Shown here in pieces: positions 34,145-43,086 of a stretch of 64,000 bases of DNA. The position numbers and the translations under genes are program-made. Source of the DNA: Sphingomonas sp. 8AM (GTDB taxonomy: Bacteria > Pseudomonadota > Alphaproteobacteria > Sphingomonadales > Sphingomonadaceae); assembly GCF_902506455.1 (NCBI RefSeq), contig NZ_LR733844.1, forward strand, positions 2,241,866 to 2,305,865. Reading direction: 5' to 3'. Each line of letters begins with the position of its first letter. Positions within the stretch are counted from its first letter, which is position 1. Under the pieces are notes generated by a model. It was given only the letters and a program-made list of their open reading frames with translations, was not told where the DNA came from and made no database searches.

Positions 34145-34447
34145 TCAGAACTTCTGCTGGCGCTCGTACAGTGTCTTGTAGTGCTGGATACGGGTGACGC
34201 GCAGCCCGGGCATCCCCGACCGGTCGATCGCACGCTGCCAGCCGGCGAATTCCTCGACGGTCAGGCCATAGCGTGCGCAGACGTCGTCGACGCTCAGCAG
34301 CCCGCCGTTAACCGCGGCGACCACCTCGGCCTTTCGTCGAACGACCCAGCGGGTGGTGTTCGACGGCGGCAGGGAGTCGAGCGTCAACGGTTCCCCCAGC
34401 GGACCGATGACCTTGGCAGGGCGACAATTTTCTTGTTGTTCGATCAT
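34145..34447 (-). CDS. sciP: SciP-like CtrA inhibitor (DUF1153)
   Basis: A 100-residue helix-turn-helix protein. VIGPLGEPLTLDSLPPSNTT, RWVVRRKAEVVAAVNGGLLS and TVEEFAGWQRAIDRSGMPGL are the DUF1153 hallmarks seen in Caulobacter SciP, which binds CtrA and blocks its activation of target promoters in G1. By family it is a cell-cycle regulator in the cytosol. The gene lies downstream of a 57-codon small gene on the same strand, and its own promoter region probably carries CtrA control, though I cannot point to a clear site. Confidence 0.88.
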   Translation of the reverse strand: MIEQQENCRPAKVIGPLGEPLTLDSLPPSNTTRWVVRRKAEVVAAVNGGLLSVDDVCARYGLTVEEFAGWQRAIDRSGMPGLRVTRIQHYKTLYERQQKF

Positions 34448-34549
34448 TCCAAACCTCGGTTCGGGGCGCGACCCCCCATTCCATGTCGTGACTGCTGCGT
34501 AACGGCGATGGATTGAACGCCTCCTAAAGCGGTCCGGTAAACGACCTGT

Positions 34550-34723
34550 TCACGGCTGCTTCCAATGCTGAAGCGCGGCCGCGGCATCGGCGTTGAAGGC
34601 ACCGCCGGGCGCACGCGCCGGCTCGCCCATCGCGCGTGCGACCTGCGCGGTCCGCGAGGCGAGCTGGCGCGCCCGGAGACTGCACAGCAGCGGCACGTCG
34701 GGAGGAGGAGTTTCGGCTGTCAT
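34550..34723 (-). CDS. Small 57-residue protein upstream of sciP
   Basis: ATG 34721-34723 to TGA 34550-34552 encodes MTAETPPPDVPLLCSLRARQ, a helical stretch LASRTAQVARAMGEP, and the end AAAALQHWKQP. AGGA precedes the ATG. Composition and codon use look like a real sphingomonad gene, and it is on the same strand as sciP, 102 bases upstream. No family recognised; no signal or membrane segment. A TetR-type palindrome lies ten bases upstream. Confidence 0.5.
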   Translation of the reverse strand: MTAETPPPDVPLLCSLRARQLASRTAQVARAMGEPARAPGGAFNADAAAALQHWKQP

Positions 34724-34733
34724 ATTCCTAATG

Positions 34734-34749
34734 TAGACCGCACGGTCTG
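34734..34749. promoter_or_regulatory. TetR-type palindrome in the mnmA / small-gene spacer
   Basis: TAGACCG-CA-CGGTCTG: arms match at six of seven positions. The form TAGACCGNNCGGTCTA is a common TetR-family operator. It lies just upstream of the 57-residue gene and 67 bases before mnmA. No TetR gene is in the window. Confidence 0.35.
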
Positions 34750-34815
34750 AAAGCCGGGTAAAGTCGCCGGCAACGCTTCGTTCATTTCGGTTTACGCCGC
34801 CGCGGTTGCGGCTGT

Positions 34816-35964
34816 ATGATACGCACCATCATGGACAGCGGTGAATTCCAGCTCGCGCCCGGTGCGCGACGCATCGTCGTGGCGATGTCGGGCGGAGTCG
34901 ACAGCTCCGTCGTCGCCGCACTCGCCGCGCGCCAGCCCGGCGCCGAGGTGATCGGCGTGACGCTCCAGCTCTACGATCACGGCGAGGCGACCAGGCGCGC
35001 CGGGTCGTGCTGCGCCGGCCGCGACATCCGCGATGCGCGTGCGGTCTGCGACAGGCTCGGCATCGCGCATTACGTCTTCGATCACGAAAGCAGCTTCCGC
35101 GCGAATGTCGTCGATGCGTTCGCCGACGAATATCTCGCCGGACGCACCCCGATCCCGTGCGTCCAGTGCAACATGGGGCCGAAGTTCACCGACCTGCTGG
35201 CGCTCGCGCGCGATCTCGGTGCCGACTGTCTCGCTACCGGCCATTATGTCCGCCGTGTCGAGGGACCGGCGGGTGCGGAGCTGCACCGTGCCGCCGATCC
35301 GGCGCGCGACCAAAGCTATTTCCTGTTCGCCACTACGCAGGAACAGCTCGATTTCATCCGCTTCCCGCTCGGCGCGCTGCCCAAGCCGCGCGTCCGCGAA
35401 CTCGCCGCCGAACTTGCCTTGGTTGTCGCCGATAAACCCGACAGCCAGGACATCTGTTTCGTCCCCGATGGCGATTACGCCTCGCTGGTCAAGAAGCTGC
35501 GCCCGGAGGCGGCGACCGGCGGCGACATCGTCGACCTGACGGGTCGCAAGCTCGGCGAGCATCGCGGGCTTGTTCATTACACGGTCGGTCAACGGCGCGG
35601 GCTGGAGATCGGTGGCACCCCCGAACCGCTCTACGTCGTCCGGCTGGAGGCCGACGCGCGCCGCGTGGTGGTCGGTCCGCGTGCGGCGCTGGCGGTTGCG
35701 GCGGCACGGCTCGAGCGGCTTAACATGCTCGGTCCGCTCGACGGTCCGCTGACCGCGAAGGTCCGCTCGATGGCCAAGCCGGTGCCGGCGCGCATGACGG
35801 GCGACCGCCTGGTGTTCGACACCCCCGAATATGGCGTCGCGCCCGGCCAGGCGGCAGTGCTGTACGCCGGCGACCGGGTGCTGGGCGGCGGCTGGATCGC
35901 CGCGACCGAGTCGGTGGAGGCGATGGGTGAGGACGCGTCGCTCGCGGCCTCCGCGTCAGCCTGA
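34816..35964 (+). CDS. mnmA: tRNA-specific 2-thiouridylase MnmA
   Basis: A 382-residue enzyme that thiolates U34 of tRNA-Lys, tRNA-Glu and tRNA-Gln using ATP and a sulfur relay. The PP-loop is [14 protein letters not shown] near 23-36. [11 protein letters not shown] near 113 holds the nucleophilic Cys and [15 protein letters not shown] near 211-225 the second catalytic Cys, followed by the barrel domains [17 protein letters not shown] and beyond. Length fits the family. Start could be ATG 34816 or 34831; neither has a strong Shine-Dalgarno. The neighbour on the other strand is the small gene upstream of sciP. Confidence 0.95.
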   Translation: MIRTIMDSGEFQLAPGARRIVVAMSGGVDSSVVAALAARQPGAEVIGVTLQLYDHGEATRRAGSCCAGRDIRDARAVCDRLGIAHYVFDHESSFRANVVDAFADEYLAGRTPIPCVQCNMGPKFTDLLALARDLGADCLATGHYVRRVEGPAGAELHRAADPARDQSYFLFATTQEQLDFIRFPLGALPKPRVRELAAELALVVADKPDSQDICFVPDGDYASLVKKLRPEAATGGDIVDLTGRKLGEHRGLVHYTVGQRRGLEIGGTPEPLYVVRLEADARRVVVGPRAALAVAAARLERLNMLGPLDGPLTAKVRSMAKPVPARMTGDRLVFDTPEYGVAPGQAAVLYAGDRVLGGGWIAATESVEAMGEDASLAASASA

Positions 35965-35986
35965 CCGCTCACCAGCAGCATGATCC

Positions 35987-36066
35987 GTCGCCGCGGACTT
36001 GATCCGGGCCTGCTCTTTCTTCGCCTCCGGCACGAAGCGGGACCCCGGATCAGGTCCGGGATGACG
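35987..36066. repeat. REP-like repeat, family A, copy 2
   Basis: CGGACTTGATCCGGG on the left and CCCGGATCAGGTCCGGGATG on the right, with a GAAGCGGGA inner arm. It lies between mnmA and the small lipoprotein gene. Confidence 0.7.
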
Positions 36067-36130
36067 AAGCGGGGGGAGCGCTCGGTCCGTCGCGAACGGC
36101 GCGAATATCCCGATCCGAAGCCGCTCCAAG

Positions 36131-36165
36131 ACAAAAGGTCCGGCGCCGCTGGGAGGCACCGGACC
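36131..36165 (-). terminator. Rho-independent terminator of the small lipoprotein gene
   Basis: GGACC-GG-GCC type stem: GGTCCGGCGCC (36137-36147) pairs with GGCACCGGACC (36155-36165). In the minus direction the stem is followed by TTTTGT (36131-36136). A classical intrinsic terminator 72 bases after the stop codon. Confidence 0.7.
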
Positions 36166-36237
36166 AGTTTCGTCTAGGGAGCAACTCCAGACGGTAACAG
36201 GTGGCGGGCGACGCGAAGGGCGCTGCCCGCGAATTCG

Positions 36238-36468
36238 TCAGAGCGCGTTGGTGGTCGCGGCGTCGGCGACGTTGCCGTCGGCGGCGTTCAGCGGCAGCGC
36301 GCCCGCGTCCGACAGATTCTCGTCGGCCGGCAGCGTCTCGTTCAGCGCGACGTCGTTGCCGATCTCGGCATTGAGCGCCGTATCATTGGCGGTGTCGGTC
36401 TTCGATCCGCACGCCGCCAGCGAGAGCGCCAGCGCCACCGCGGACATGCCCGCAACGATCTTCTTCAT
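36238..36468 (-). CDS. Small acidic lipoprotein
   Basis: A 76-residue protein. Signal peptide KKIVAGMSAVALALSLAAC ends in a lipobox (LAAC), and the mature part GSKTDTANDTALNAEIGNDV onward is rich in Asn, Asp and Ala with no predicted fold. Such small acidic lipoproteins are common in sphingomonads and have no known function. The ATG 36468 follows AAGGGGA; the preceding TTG is unlikely. Ended by a strong terminator, hence monocistronic. Confidence 0.7.
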   Translation of the reverse strand: MKKIVAGMSAVALALSLAACGSKTDTANDTALNAEIGNDVALNETLPADENLSDAGALPLNAADGNVADAATTNAL

Positions 36469-36555
36469 CAACGCACATCCCCTTCATGCTCGGCAGCAGA
36501 GCGCCGCCGTCCGCGCCAAACTACACCGATTCAGTAGGAGATCAACCCTGATCCG

Positions 36556-37584
36556 TTACTGCTGCCATCCGCGCCGCAACGCGACCCGCAACACCCGATC
36601 GTTGTTGGTCACGTACAGCGCCGCGCCGCCGTCGCCGAAGGCGGCATTGGCCGCCGGGGTAAGGGTCTCGATCAACCCGATCGGCTCGCCCTCCGGGGTC
36701 AGGAACATGATCCCGCCCGGCATCGAGCACACCAGCGTCCCGTCATGCGCCACCTTCATCCCGTCGGGCAGACCGGGCTTGCCCTGCTGGTGCCACGCCT
36801 TCGCCGACACCAGCACCCGCGATGCGCGCGGCATCCCGTCCCGTCCGAGATCGTAGGCCATGACGCGTGGATCGGCGTCGTCCGACACGGTGACGTACAG
36901 CCGCCGCTCGTCGGGTGACAGCGCGACGCCGTTGGGACGGGTCAGTGTGCCGTCGACCAGCACCGCTTCCCCGCCCGCGCGCCAGCGATAGACGCCGTTG
37001 ACCGATTGTTCTTTCGCCGGCGAGCGATCGTCGCCGGCCAGTCCGTAAGGCGGATCGGTGAACCAGATCGCGCCGTCCTTTGCGACGTGCACATCATTGG
37101 GACTGTTGAACCTTTTGCCCTTGTAGCGGTCGACCAGCACCGTGCGTGCGCGCGTGCGGAGATCGACGCGATCGATCGATCGTCCGCCGCTGTTGGCGAT
37201 CAGCAGCCCGCCGCTGCGGTCAAGCATCATGCCATTGGCGCCCGGCTCGCGCAGGATCGTGCGATCGGGATCGGGCGCGCCCGACGGCGACAGGAAGGTC
37301 GCCACCCCGCCGCCCCGCGACCAGCGCCGCACGATGTTGGCGGGCGGATCGGAGAACAGCAGATAGCCGCCATCGCGCGGCACCCACACCGGCCCCTCGG
37401 CCCATTGGATGCCGGTCGCGATCACCTCGACCGGGGTACCGGGCACGATGATCCGGTCGAAGGCGGGTGTCAGCCGCCGGAGCGTCACCGGCGCTGCGGC
37501 GTCGGCGAAGCCGGTCAGCGCCGCGCCGGCCAGCCCGGCCAGCACCGCTCGACGTCCCGGCCGGAGCGTTTCCATGGCGATCAT
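36556..37584 (-). CDS. SMP-30/gluconolactonase-like protein, exported
   Basis: A 342-residue six-bladed beta-propeller. The signal sequence has a twin-arginine-like [16 protein letters not shown]. Metal-site landmarks are [11 protein letters not shown] (Glu), FNSPNDVHV (Asn) and [16 protein letters not shown] (Asp). Family members hydrolyse sugar lactones or organophosphates with Ca2+ or Zn2+; the substrate is unknown here. The long upstream frame to 37671 is not used, since ATG 37584 begins the signal peptide. Convergence with nothing; it is divergent from the DUF2256 gene. Confidence 0.82.
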   Translation of the reverse strand: MIAMETLRPGRRAVLAGLAGAALTGFADAAAPVTLRRLTPAFDRIIVPGTPVEVIATGIQWAEGPVWVPRDGGYLLFSDPPANIVRRWSRGGGVATFLSPSGAPDPDRTILREPGANGMMLDRSGGLLIANSGGRSIDRVDLRTRARTVLVDRYKGKRFNSPNDVHVAKDGAIWFTDPPYGLAGDDRSPAKEQSVNGVYRWRAGGEAVLVDGTLTRPNGVALSPDERRLYVTVSDDADPRVMAYDLGRDGMPRASRVLVSAKAWHQQGKPGLPDGMKVAHDGTLVCSMPGGIMFLTPEGEPIGLIETLTPAANAAFGDGGAALYVTNNDRVLRVALRRGWQQ

Positions 37585-37660
37585 CCTGCATTCCCTCGCA
37601 AATTCACTCTGCCGACACGCTGGCACGGATCGCAGTCTGCGCCAAACGGGTTCAGCGGCG

Positions 37661-37810
37661 ATGGCGCACAAGAAACCGCATCTGCCCGAGAAGATCTGCG
37701 CAAGCTGTCACCGGCCGTTCGCATGGCGCAAGAAATGGGCGCGCGACTGGGAGCAGGTCAGATATTGCTCCGACCGCTGCCGCGGTACCGGCGAGCGCGC
37801 GGCGCCTTAG
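37661..37810 (+). CDS. DUF2256 zinc-finger-like protein
   Basis: A 49-residue protein, [32 protein letters not shown] and [11 protein letters not shown]. The two CxxC-type pairs and WRKKW are the DUF2256 signature, probably a single zinc site. Function unknown; often found next to photolyase-like or small redox genes. ATG 37661 gives the complete domain. Convergent with the amidotransferase gene. Confidence 0.85.
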   Translation: MAHKKPHLPEKICASCHRPFAWRKKWARDWEQVRYCSDRCRGTGERAAP

Positions 37811-37861
37811 CCCCCCCGTTTGATCGCCCGGTGGTCGCGATCTGCGCCACCATCGCCACCT

Positions 37862-38716
37862 TCACCGCGCGCCACGCCGGTCGATCGTCGGCAGCGCGGC
37901 GAGGAAGTTCGCGATCTCGCGTCGCCGCGCATCGATGTCCGCCAATTCGCCATCGACGCCCAGCCGCCAGCGCAGCGAACGCCGCTCGGGCGCGTCGTGG
38001 AGTGCCGCGATCACGTCGGCGCGCTCCCCGACCTCGGCGGGCGTCTCCGCCAGCCCTGCCTCGACCAGCCCGTCAGCCTGCCGGCGCAGCGCGATCGCGA
38101 TCTCGCGCAGCGACAGTTCGGGGTGATATTGCACGCCCCAGAACACGCCCTTGTCATGGCGGATCTCGGCGGCCTGCACGTGCGTCACCGCATTGCCCGC
38201 CAGCCGCGTCGCGCCCGGTGGCAGCGTCTCGACTTCGTCGCCATGCACCGCCGGCGCGTCCCAGGTCGGCGCGCGCCCGGCGAGCAGCGGATGGTCGCGT
38301 CCCTCCGCCGTGGCGACGATCCGGCGCGAGAAACCCGCCTCCATCCGCTCGGGCATCTTGCGCACCGTGCCGCCCGCCGCCGCCACCGCGACCTGCAACC
38401 CGGCGCACGATCCGAACGACGGCGTGCCCGACGCGAATACCGCGCGCATGAACGCCAGTTGCCGCCGCACCGCTGGGGTATCGTCATAGACGTGCAACGG
38501 CGACCCGGTCAGGAACACCGCGTCATACGACGCCAGGTGCGCGGGCGTGAACGTCGGTGCGTCGTCGTCGGCCGGTTGGCATATCTCGATCTCGGCATCG
38601 GGCTCCATCTGCCCCAGCGTATCGGCATAGCTCTCGCCCGAGCTTTGTCCGGTGTGCGCCCGCCGCGCCTCGCGCTCCTCGGGGGTTTCGCTCTGCGCGA
38701 TCAGAAATCGGGGCAC
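37862..38716 (-). CDS. Class I glutamine amidotransferase-like protein
   Basis: A 284-residue protein with the GATase1 triad: Cys104 in FGSCAGLQ, and His and Glu in GVQYHPELS near 194-202. It has no synthase partner next to it, so it is a free-standing amidotransferase, such as those that hydrolyse gamma-glutamyl compounds, or a GMP synthase-like paralogue. The C-terminal 80 residues are an extra helical region. No signal peptide. Divergent from the PhoD-like gene with 164 bases between. Confidence 0.82.
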   Translation of the reverse strand: MPRFLIAQSETPEEREARRAHTGQSSGESYADTLGQMEPDAEIEICQPADDDAPTFTPAHLASYDAVFLTGSPLHVYDDTPAVRRQLAFMRAVFASGTPSFGSCAGLQVAVAAAGGTVRKMPERMEAGFSRRIVATAEGRDHPLLAGRAPTWDAPAVHGDEVETLPPGATRLAGNAVTHVQAAEIRHDKGVFWGVQYHPELSLREIAIALRRQADGLVEAGLAETPAEVGERADVIAALHDAPERRSLRWRLGVDGELADIDARRREIANFLAALPTIDRRGAR

Positions 38717-38880
38717 GCCGGTTCACCTGTGGTCATGTCGGGGAGTCGCGCAACGCACCGCACCGCCGCCAGGCCCCTGCCCGGTCGCGAAAACGTTGGC
38801 GCCCCACCCTTTGTCATCAAGCCTCCACAAACCGCGCCCATCCGCGCCGCGATCCGATCGCACAGAAAAGAGGTTCGCCC

Positions 38881-40470
38881 GTGCTCGTCTCCCGCCGCTC
38901 CCTGCTCGCCGGCGCCGGTGCGCTGACTGCCGCGCCGCTGTTCGCCGCCGGCGTCGACCCCGCCCGCGGCTTCACCCATTCGGTCGCCAGCGGCGAGCCG
39001 GGCGCGGACTCGGTGCTGCTCTGGACGCGCTGCGTGCTGGCGACGCCGGGCGAGGTGACCGCCGAGATCGCCGAACAGCCGGACATGCGCGGCGCGCGCG
39101 CGGTCGGCGCGCAGATCACCGGCGCGTGGCGCGACTGGACCGTCAAGCTCACCGCCGACGACCTCGCGCCCGATCGCTGGTACTGGTTCCGCTTCATCGC
39201 GCCCGACGGCACGCGCTCGCCCGTCGGCCGGACGCGCACGCTGCCCGCCGATGGCGTCCGTCCGTGGCGCGCGGCGATCTTCTCGTGCTCGAACATCGGC
39301 TTCGGCTTCTTCAACGCTTATGCGCATGCCGCCGCCCGCGAGGATCTCGACTGCGCGATCCACCTCGGCGATTATTTCTACGAATACAGCCCCGCCCATT
39401 ACCCGGAGCCCAACCAGCTGGTCGCGGCGCGCCAGCCCACGCCGCTCGCCGAAACCATCCATCTCAACGATTACCGGCAACGTTTCGCGAGCTACCGCGC
39501 TGACCCCGATCTTCAGGCGCTTCACGCGCGGCTGCCGATGATCGCGCAATGGGACGATCATGAAAGCGCCAACGACAGCTGGGAGGGCGGCGCGCAGAAC
39601 CACGATCCCGCCACCGAAGGCGACTGGAACCAGCGTCGCGCCGCCTCGATCCAGGCGTATCGCGAATGGATGCCGGTCTCCGATGATCCGTGGAAAAGCT
39701 ACGATATCGGCGCGCTGGCCACGCTGTTCCGCACCGAGACCCGCCTGCTCGGCCGCACGCAGCAACCCGATCTCGATCCGTTGTTCAAGGCCGCCGACCC
39801 CGCCGCCGCGCTGCGCGCCTTCCGCGACGGCGCGTGGCAGGACCCGGGCGCGACGATGATGGGGTGGCAGCAGGAAAGCTGGCTCGACCACGCGCTCGCC
39901 GCGTCGGTGCGCAGCGGGCGGCGCTGGCAGGTGGTCGGCTTCGGGACGATCATGGGGCAGACGATGATGCCCGCCGATGCCGAGACCTGGGTTGCTGCCA
40001 GCCCCAGCCGCTACGTCACCGAAGGCATCGCCGCGGCCAAGGAAGGGCTGCCGTTCAACTTCGACAATTGGGGCGGTTACCCCGCGGCGCGTGCGCGCTT
40101 CCTGCGGCAGGTCCAGCAACTCGGCGGCAGCACGGTGCTGATCTCCGGCGACAGCCATAATGCGTGGGCCTATGATCTCGCGCAGGACGGCCATGCCGCC
40201 GCGGTCGAGTTCGCCGGGCACAGCGTCACCTCGCCGGGGTTCGAGAGCGGCACCGCCTACGACCCGCGCCGCATCGCCGCCGATCTCGTCCGCACCAACC
40301 CGGAACTGAAATGGTGCGACACGTCGCGGCGCGGCTATATGGCGCTGACGATCGAGGCGGAGCGCGTCCGCAACGACTGGATCATGGTCGACACGATCCG
40401 GCAGCGTACCCCGGGCGCCACGATCGGCCACAGCGCGACGGTGGCGCATGGCCGGAACGTCATGGCCTGA
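38881..40470 (+). CDS. PhoD-family alkaline phosphatase, exported
   Basis: A 529-residue phosphatase/phosphodiesterase. VSRRSLLAGAGALTAAPLFA at the start is a twin-arginine-like signal. An N-terminal Ig-like domain (TLPADG boundary) precedes the metallophosphatase core: FSCSNIGFGFFNAY, HLGDYFYEY, QWDDHESANDSW, ISGDSHNAWAY and FAGHSVTSPG carry the Fe/Ca-binding residues. GTG 38881 is preferred because AAGAGG lies eight bases upstream and the signal starts at once. PhoD enzymes release phosphate from esters under starvation. First gene of a same-strand group with two TonB receptors and GDPD. Confidence 0.88.
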   Translation: MLVSRRSLLAGAGALTAAPLFAAGVDPARGFTHSVASGEPGADSVLLWTRCVLATPGEVTAEIAEQPDMRGARAVGAQITGAWRDWTVKLTADDLAPDRWYWFRFIAPDGTRSPVGRTRTLPADGVRPWRAAIFSCSNIGFGFFNAYAHAAAREDLDCAIHLGDYFYEYSPAHYPEPNQLVAARQPTPLAETIHLNDYRQRFASYRADPDLQALHARLPMIAQWDDHESANDSWEGGAQNHDPATEGDWNQRRAASIQAYREWMPVSDDPWKSYDIGALATLFRTETRLLGRTQQPDLDPLFKAADPAAALRAFRDGAWQDPGATMMGWQQESWLDHALAASVRSGRRWQVVGFGTIMGQTMMPADAETWVAASPSRYVTEGIAAAKEGLPFNFDNWGGYPAARARFLRQVQQLGGSTVLISGDSHNAWAYDLAQDGHAAAVEFAGHSVTSPGFESGTAYDPRRIAADLVRTNPELKWCDTSRRGYMALTIEAERVRNDWIMVDTIRQRTPGATIGHSATVAHGRNVMA

Positions 40471-40490
40471 CGCCGCGCCGACCTTCCCTC

Positions 40491-40571
40491 GTCGCCCCGG
40501 ACTTGATCCGGGGCCCCGCTTCTTTCCGACAGAAGTAAGAAGCGGGATCCCGGATCAAGTCCGGGATGACG
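40491..40571. repeat. REP-like repeat, family A, copy 3
   Basis: GTCGCCCCGGACTTGATCCG on the left, CCCGGATCAAGTCCGGGATG on the right, inner arms CCCGCTTCT/AGAAGCGGGA. It lies between the PhoD-like gene and the first receptor. Confidence 0.8.
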
Positions 40572-40735
40572 GGGTGAAGCTGGCATTGCGCCCCCTACGT
40601 CCGGCAGGCCGCATTGTCGTGAGGCCACCAACAGTAATGAATTAGAAACCATATAGTCACGCGCTCGCAAAGACTTGCGCGCAGGGGACCCTCAACGCCG
40701 CGCCGAAAAGGGGCAGGCGACCAAGGGGAAAGACC

Positions 40736-43057
40736 ATGTTCCGTTCGATGCTGCTTGCTGGCAGTGCGCTGTTCGCCGTCACCGCCGCCCCGGCCCTCGC
40801 CGCCGATACGCCGCCCGCTACGCCCGCCGCCGACACACCCGCCGAAACCCCGGCCGACACGCAAGGCAGCGAAGTCGTCGTCCTCGGCTTCGGTCAGGCG
40901 CGGCAGGTGCAGACGATCACCGCCGCCGACATCGAACGCCAGACCCCCGGCACCACCCCGCTCAAGGCGCTCGCCAAGCTGCCGGGCGTCAATTTCCAGT
41001 CGGCCGACGCCTTCGGCGCCTATGAATGGTCCAGCCGCATCTCGCTGCGTGGCTTCAACCAGAACCAGCTCGGCTTCACGCTCGACGGCATCCCGCTCGG
41101 CGATATGAGCTACGGCAACGCCAACGGCCTCCACATCAGCCGTGCGATCATCTCGGAGAACGTCGGCACCACCACCGTCGCGCAGGGCGCGGGCGCGCTG
41201 GGCGAGGCGTCGACCTCCAACCTCGGCGGCACGCTGCAATTCACCTCGCGTCGCCCGTCCGACACGTTCGGGATCGCCGCGTCGGGCACCTACGGCTCGA
41301 ACGACACCTACCGCGGCTTCGTCCGCGTCGACAGCGGCGACCTGACCGGCAACGGCCTGCGCGGCTATCTCAGCTACGGCTATCTCGAGGCCGGCAAGTG
41401 GAAGGGCGACGGCGTCCAGCGTCAGCATCAGGCGAATGCCAGGCTGGTGCAGGATTTCGGCGCGCGCGGCTCGATCACCGCCTTCTTCAACTTCTCGGAT
41501 CGCCGCGAAAACGACTATCAGGACCTCAGCCTCGATATGATCCGGCGGCTGGGCTATGATGCCGACAATCTCGCCCCCGACTATGCGCGCGCACTGCAGT
41601 TCGCGCAGATCTACAACAATCAGGTCACCCGCGCGGGGTCGGCCACTGCGGCGCTGCCCTATCCGAATGCCGGGCTGACCTTCCCGTCGCCCTACACGTC
41701 GGTCGACGACGCTTATTACGATGCCGCCGGGCTGCGCCGCGACTATCTGACGGGGATCACGCTCGACGCGCCGCTGACCGAGGCGGTGACGCTGTCGGTG
41801 ACGGGCTATTATCACGACAACCACGGTCAGGGCGTGTGGGTGACGCCGTATCTCGGCATCCCCGGAGGGGCGCCGCTGTCGATCCGTACCACCGAATATG
41901 ACATCAATCGCGGCGGCTCGATCGCGCGACTGAAGGTGGAAACCGGCGCCAACCTGCTCGAAGTGGGCGGCTGGTACGAATCGAACAGCTTCCGCAACGC
42001 GCGACGCTTTTACGGCGTCGCGGCCGGATCGACCTTCTCCGGCAACGTGCTGTCGTTCCAGAAGGACCCCTTCGCCACGCAGTTCGACGTCGATTTCCAG
42101 ACCGACACCAAGCTCTACTACGTCAGCGACCGCCTGACGCTCGGCCAGCTGACGCTGACCGGTGGATGGAAGGGCTATGAGGTCACCAACAAGGCGATCC
42201 CGCTCGTTGGCAGCCTCGCCAGCGGCCAGATCGAGGCACGCGACTGGTTCCTGCCGCAGGTCGGCGCGGTCTACGGTTTCGGCCCGGCCGAGGCGTTCGT
42301 GACCTATACCGAGAACATGCGCGCCTTCGTCTCGGCCGCGGTCGGCGCCTCGCCGTTCGCGACCACGCAGCAGGGATTCGACGCGATCCGCGGTCGCCTG
42401 CGCCCGGAGAAGTCGAAGACCGCCGAGGCCGGCCTGCGCTTCCGCGCCGGCGGGTTTCAGGGGTCGATCGCGGGCTATTACGTCGATTTCGCGAACCGCC
42501 TGCTCGCCTACACCAACGGTGCCGGGATCGTCGGCAATCCGGTGACGCTCCAGAACGTCGGCGGCGTCGAGAATTACGGCGCGGAGGCGACCGCGCTCTA
42601 CAAGCTCGCGCCCCCGCTTTCGATCTTCGCCTCCTATTCGTACAACCATTCCCAATATAAGGACGACGTGATCGGCGCGAACGGCGCGCTCATCACCGCG
42701 ACCCGCGGCAAAACCGTCGTCGACAGCCCGCGCCACATGGCCAAGGGCGAGATCGTCTATGACGACGGCCGCTTCCTTGCGCGGGTCGGCGCCGATTACA
42801 TGAGCAAGCGCTACTTCACCTATACCAACGACCAGTCGGTGGGCGACCGCGTGCTGGTCGATGCGACGATCGGCTACACGATCGGCGATCTCGGCGGGCT
42901 GCACGGCGTTCGCGTCGAAGGCAGCGCCACCAACCTGCTCGACAAGCGCTACGTCTCGACGATCGGCTCGAACGGCTTCACCGGTAGCGGCGACAACCAG
43001 ACGCTGCTCGCCGGCGCGCCACGCCAGTTCTTCGTCTCGCTGCGCACCGGCCTCTGA
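40736..43057 (+). CDS. TonB-dependent receptor (first of a tandem pair)
   Basis: A 773-residue outer-membrane receptor. The signal peptide ends at ALAA. A Pro/Thr-rich stretch precedes VVVLGFGQARQVQTITAADI, then a plug with LKALAKLPGVNFQSADAFGA, ISLRGFNQNQLGFTLDGIPL and STSNLGGTLQF, then a beta-barrel to the end SLRTGL. It is clearly paralogous to the next gene, sharing LGFTLDGIPLGD / LGYTLDGVPLGD. Close linkage to PhoD and GDPD suggests uptake of a phosphate ester or its breakdown product. AAGGGGAAAG lies before the ATG. A REP-like repeat separates it from phoD. Confidence 0.88.
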   Translation: MFRSMLLAGSALFAVTAAPALAADTPPATPAADTPAETPADTQGSEVVVLGFGQARQVQTITAADIERQTPGTTPLKALAKLPGVNFQSADAFGAYEWSSRISLRGFNQNQLGFTLDGIPLGDMSYGNANGLHISRAIISENVGTTTVAQGAGALGEASTSNLGGTLQFTSRRPSDTFGIAASGTYGSNDTYRGFVRVDSGDLTGNGLRGYLSYGYLEAGKWKGDGVQRQHQANARLVQDFGARGSITAFFNFSDRRENDYQDLSLDMIRRLGYDADNLAPDYARALQFAQIYNNQVTRAGSATAALPYPNAGLTFPSPYTSVDDAYYDAAGLRRDYLTGITLDAPLTEAVTLSVTGYYHDNHGQGVWVTPYLGIPGGAPLSIRTTEYDINRGGSIARLKVETGANLLEVGGWYESNSFRNARRFYGVAAGSTFSGNVLSFQKDPFATQFDVDFQTDTKLYYVSDRLTLGQLTLTGGWKGYEVTNKAIPLVGSLASGQIEARDWFLPQVGAVYGFGPAEAFVTYTENMRAFVSAAVGASPFATTQQGFDAIRGRLRPEKSKTAEAGLRFRAGGFQGSIAGYYVDFANRLLAYTNGAGIVGNPVTLQNVGGVENYGAEATALYKLAPPLSIFASYSYNHSQYKDDVIGANGALITATRGKTVVDSPRHMAKGEIVYDDGRFLARVGADYMSKRYFTYTNDQSVGDRVLVDATIGYTIGDLGGLHGVRVEGSATNLLDKRYVSTIGSNGFTGSGDNQTLLAGAPRQFFVSLRTGL

Positions 43058-43086
43058 TCGCCTCTTCCTCTCGAAAGTCCTGGCAT

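Noticed and set aside
38717..38880. Pho box in front of the PhoD-like gene
   Set aside because: I looked for paired TGTCAT-type repeats here and before 40736 and found only isolated, poor matches.
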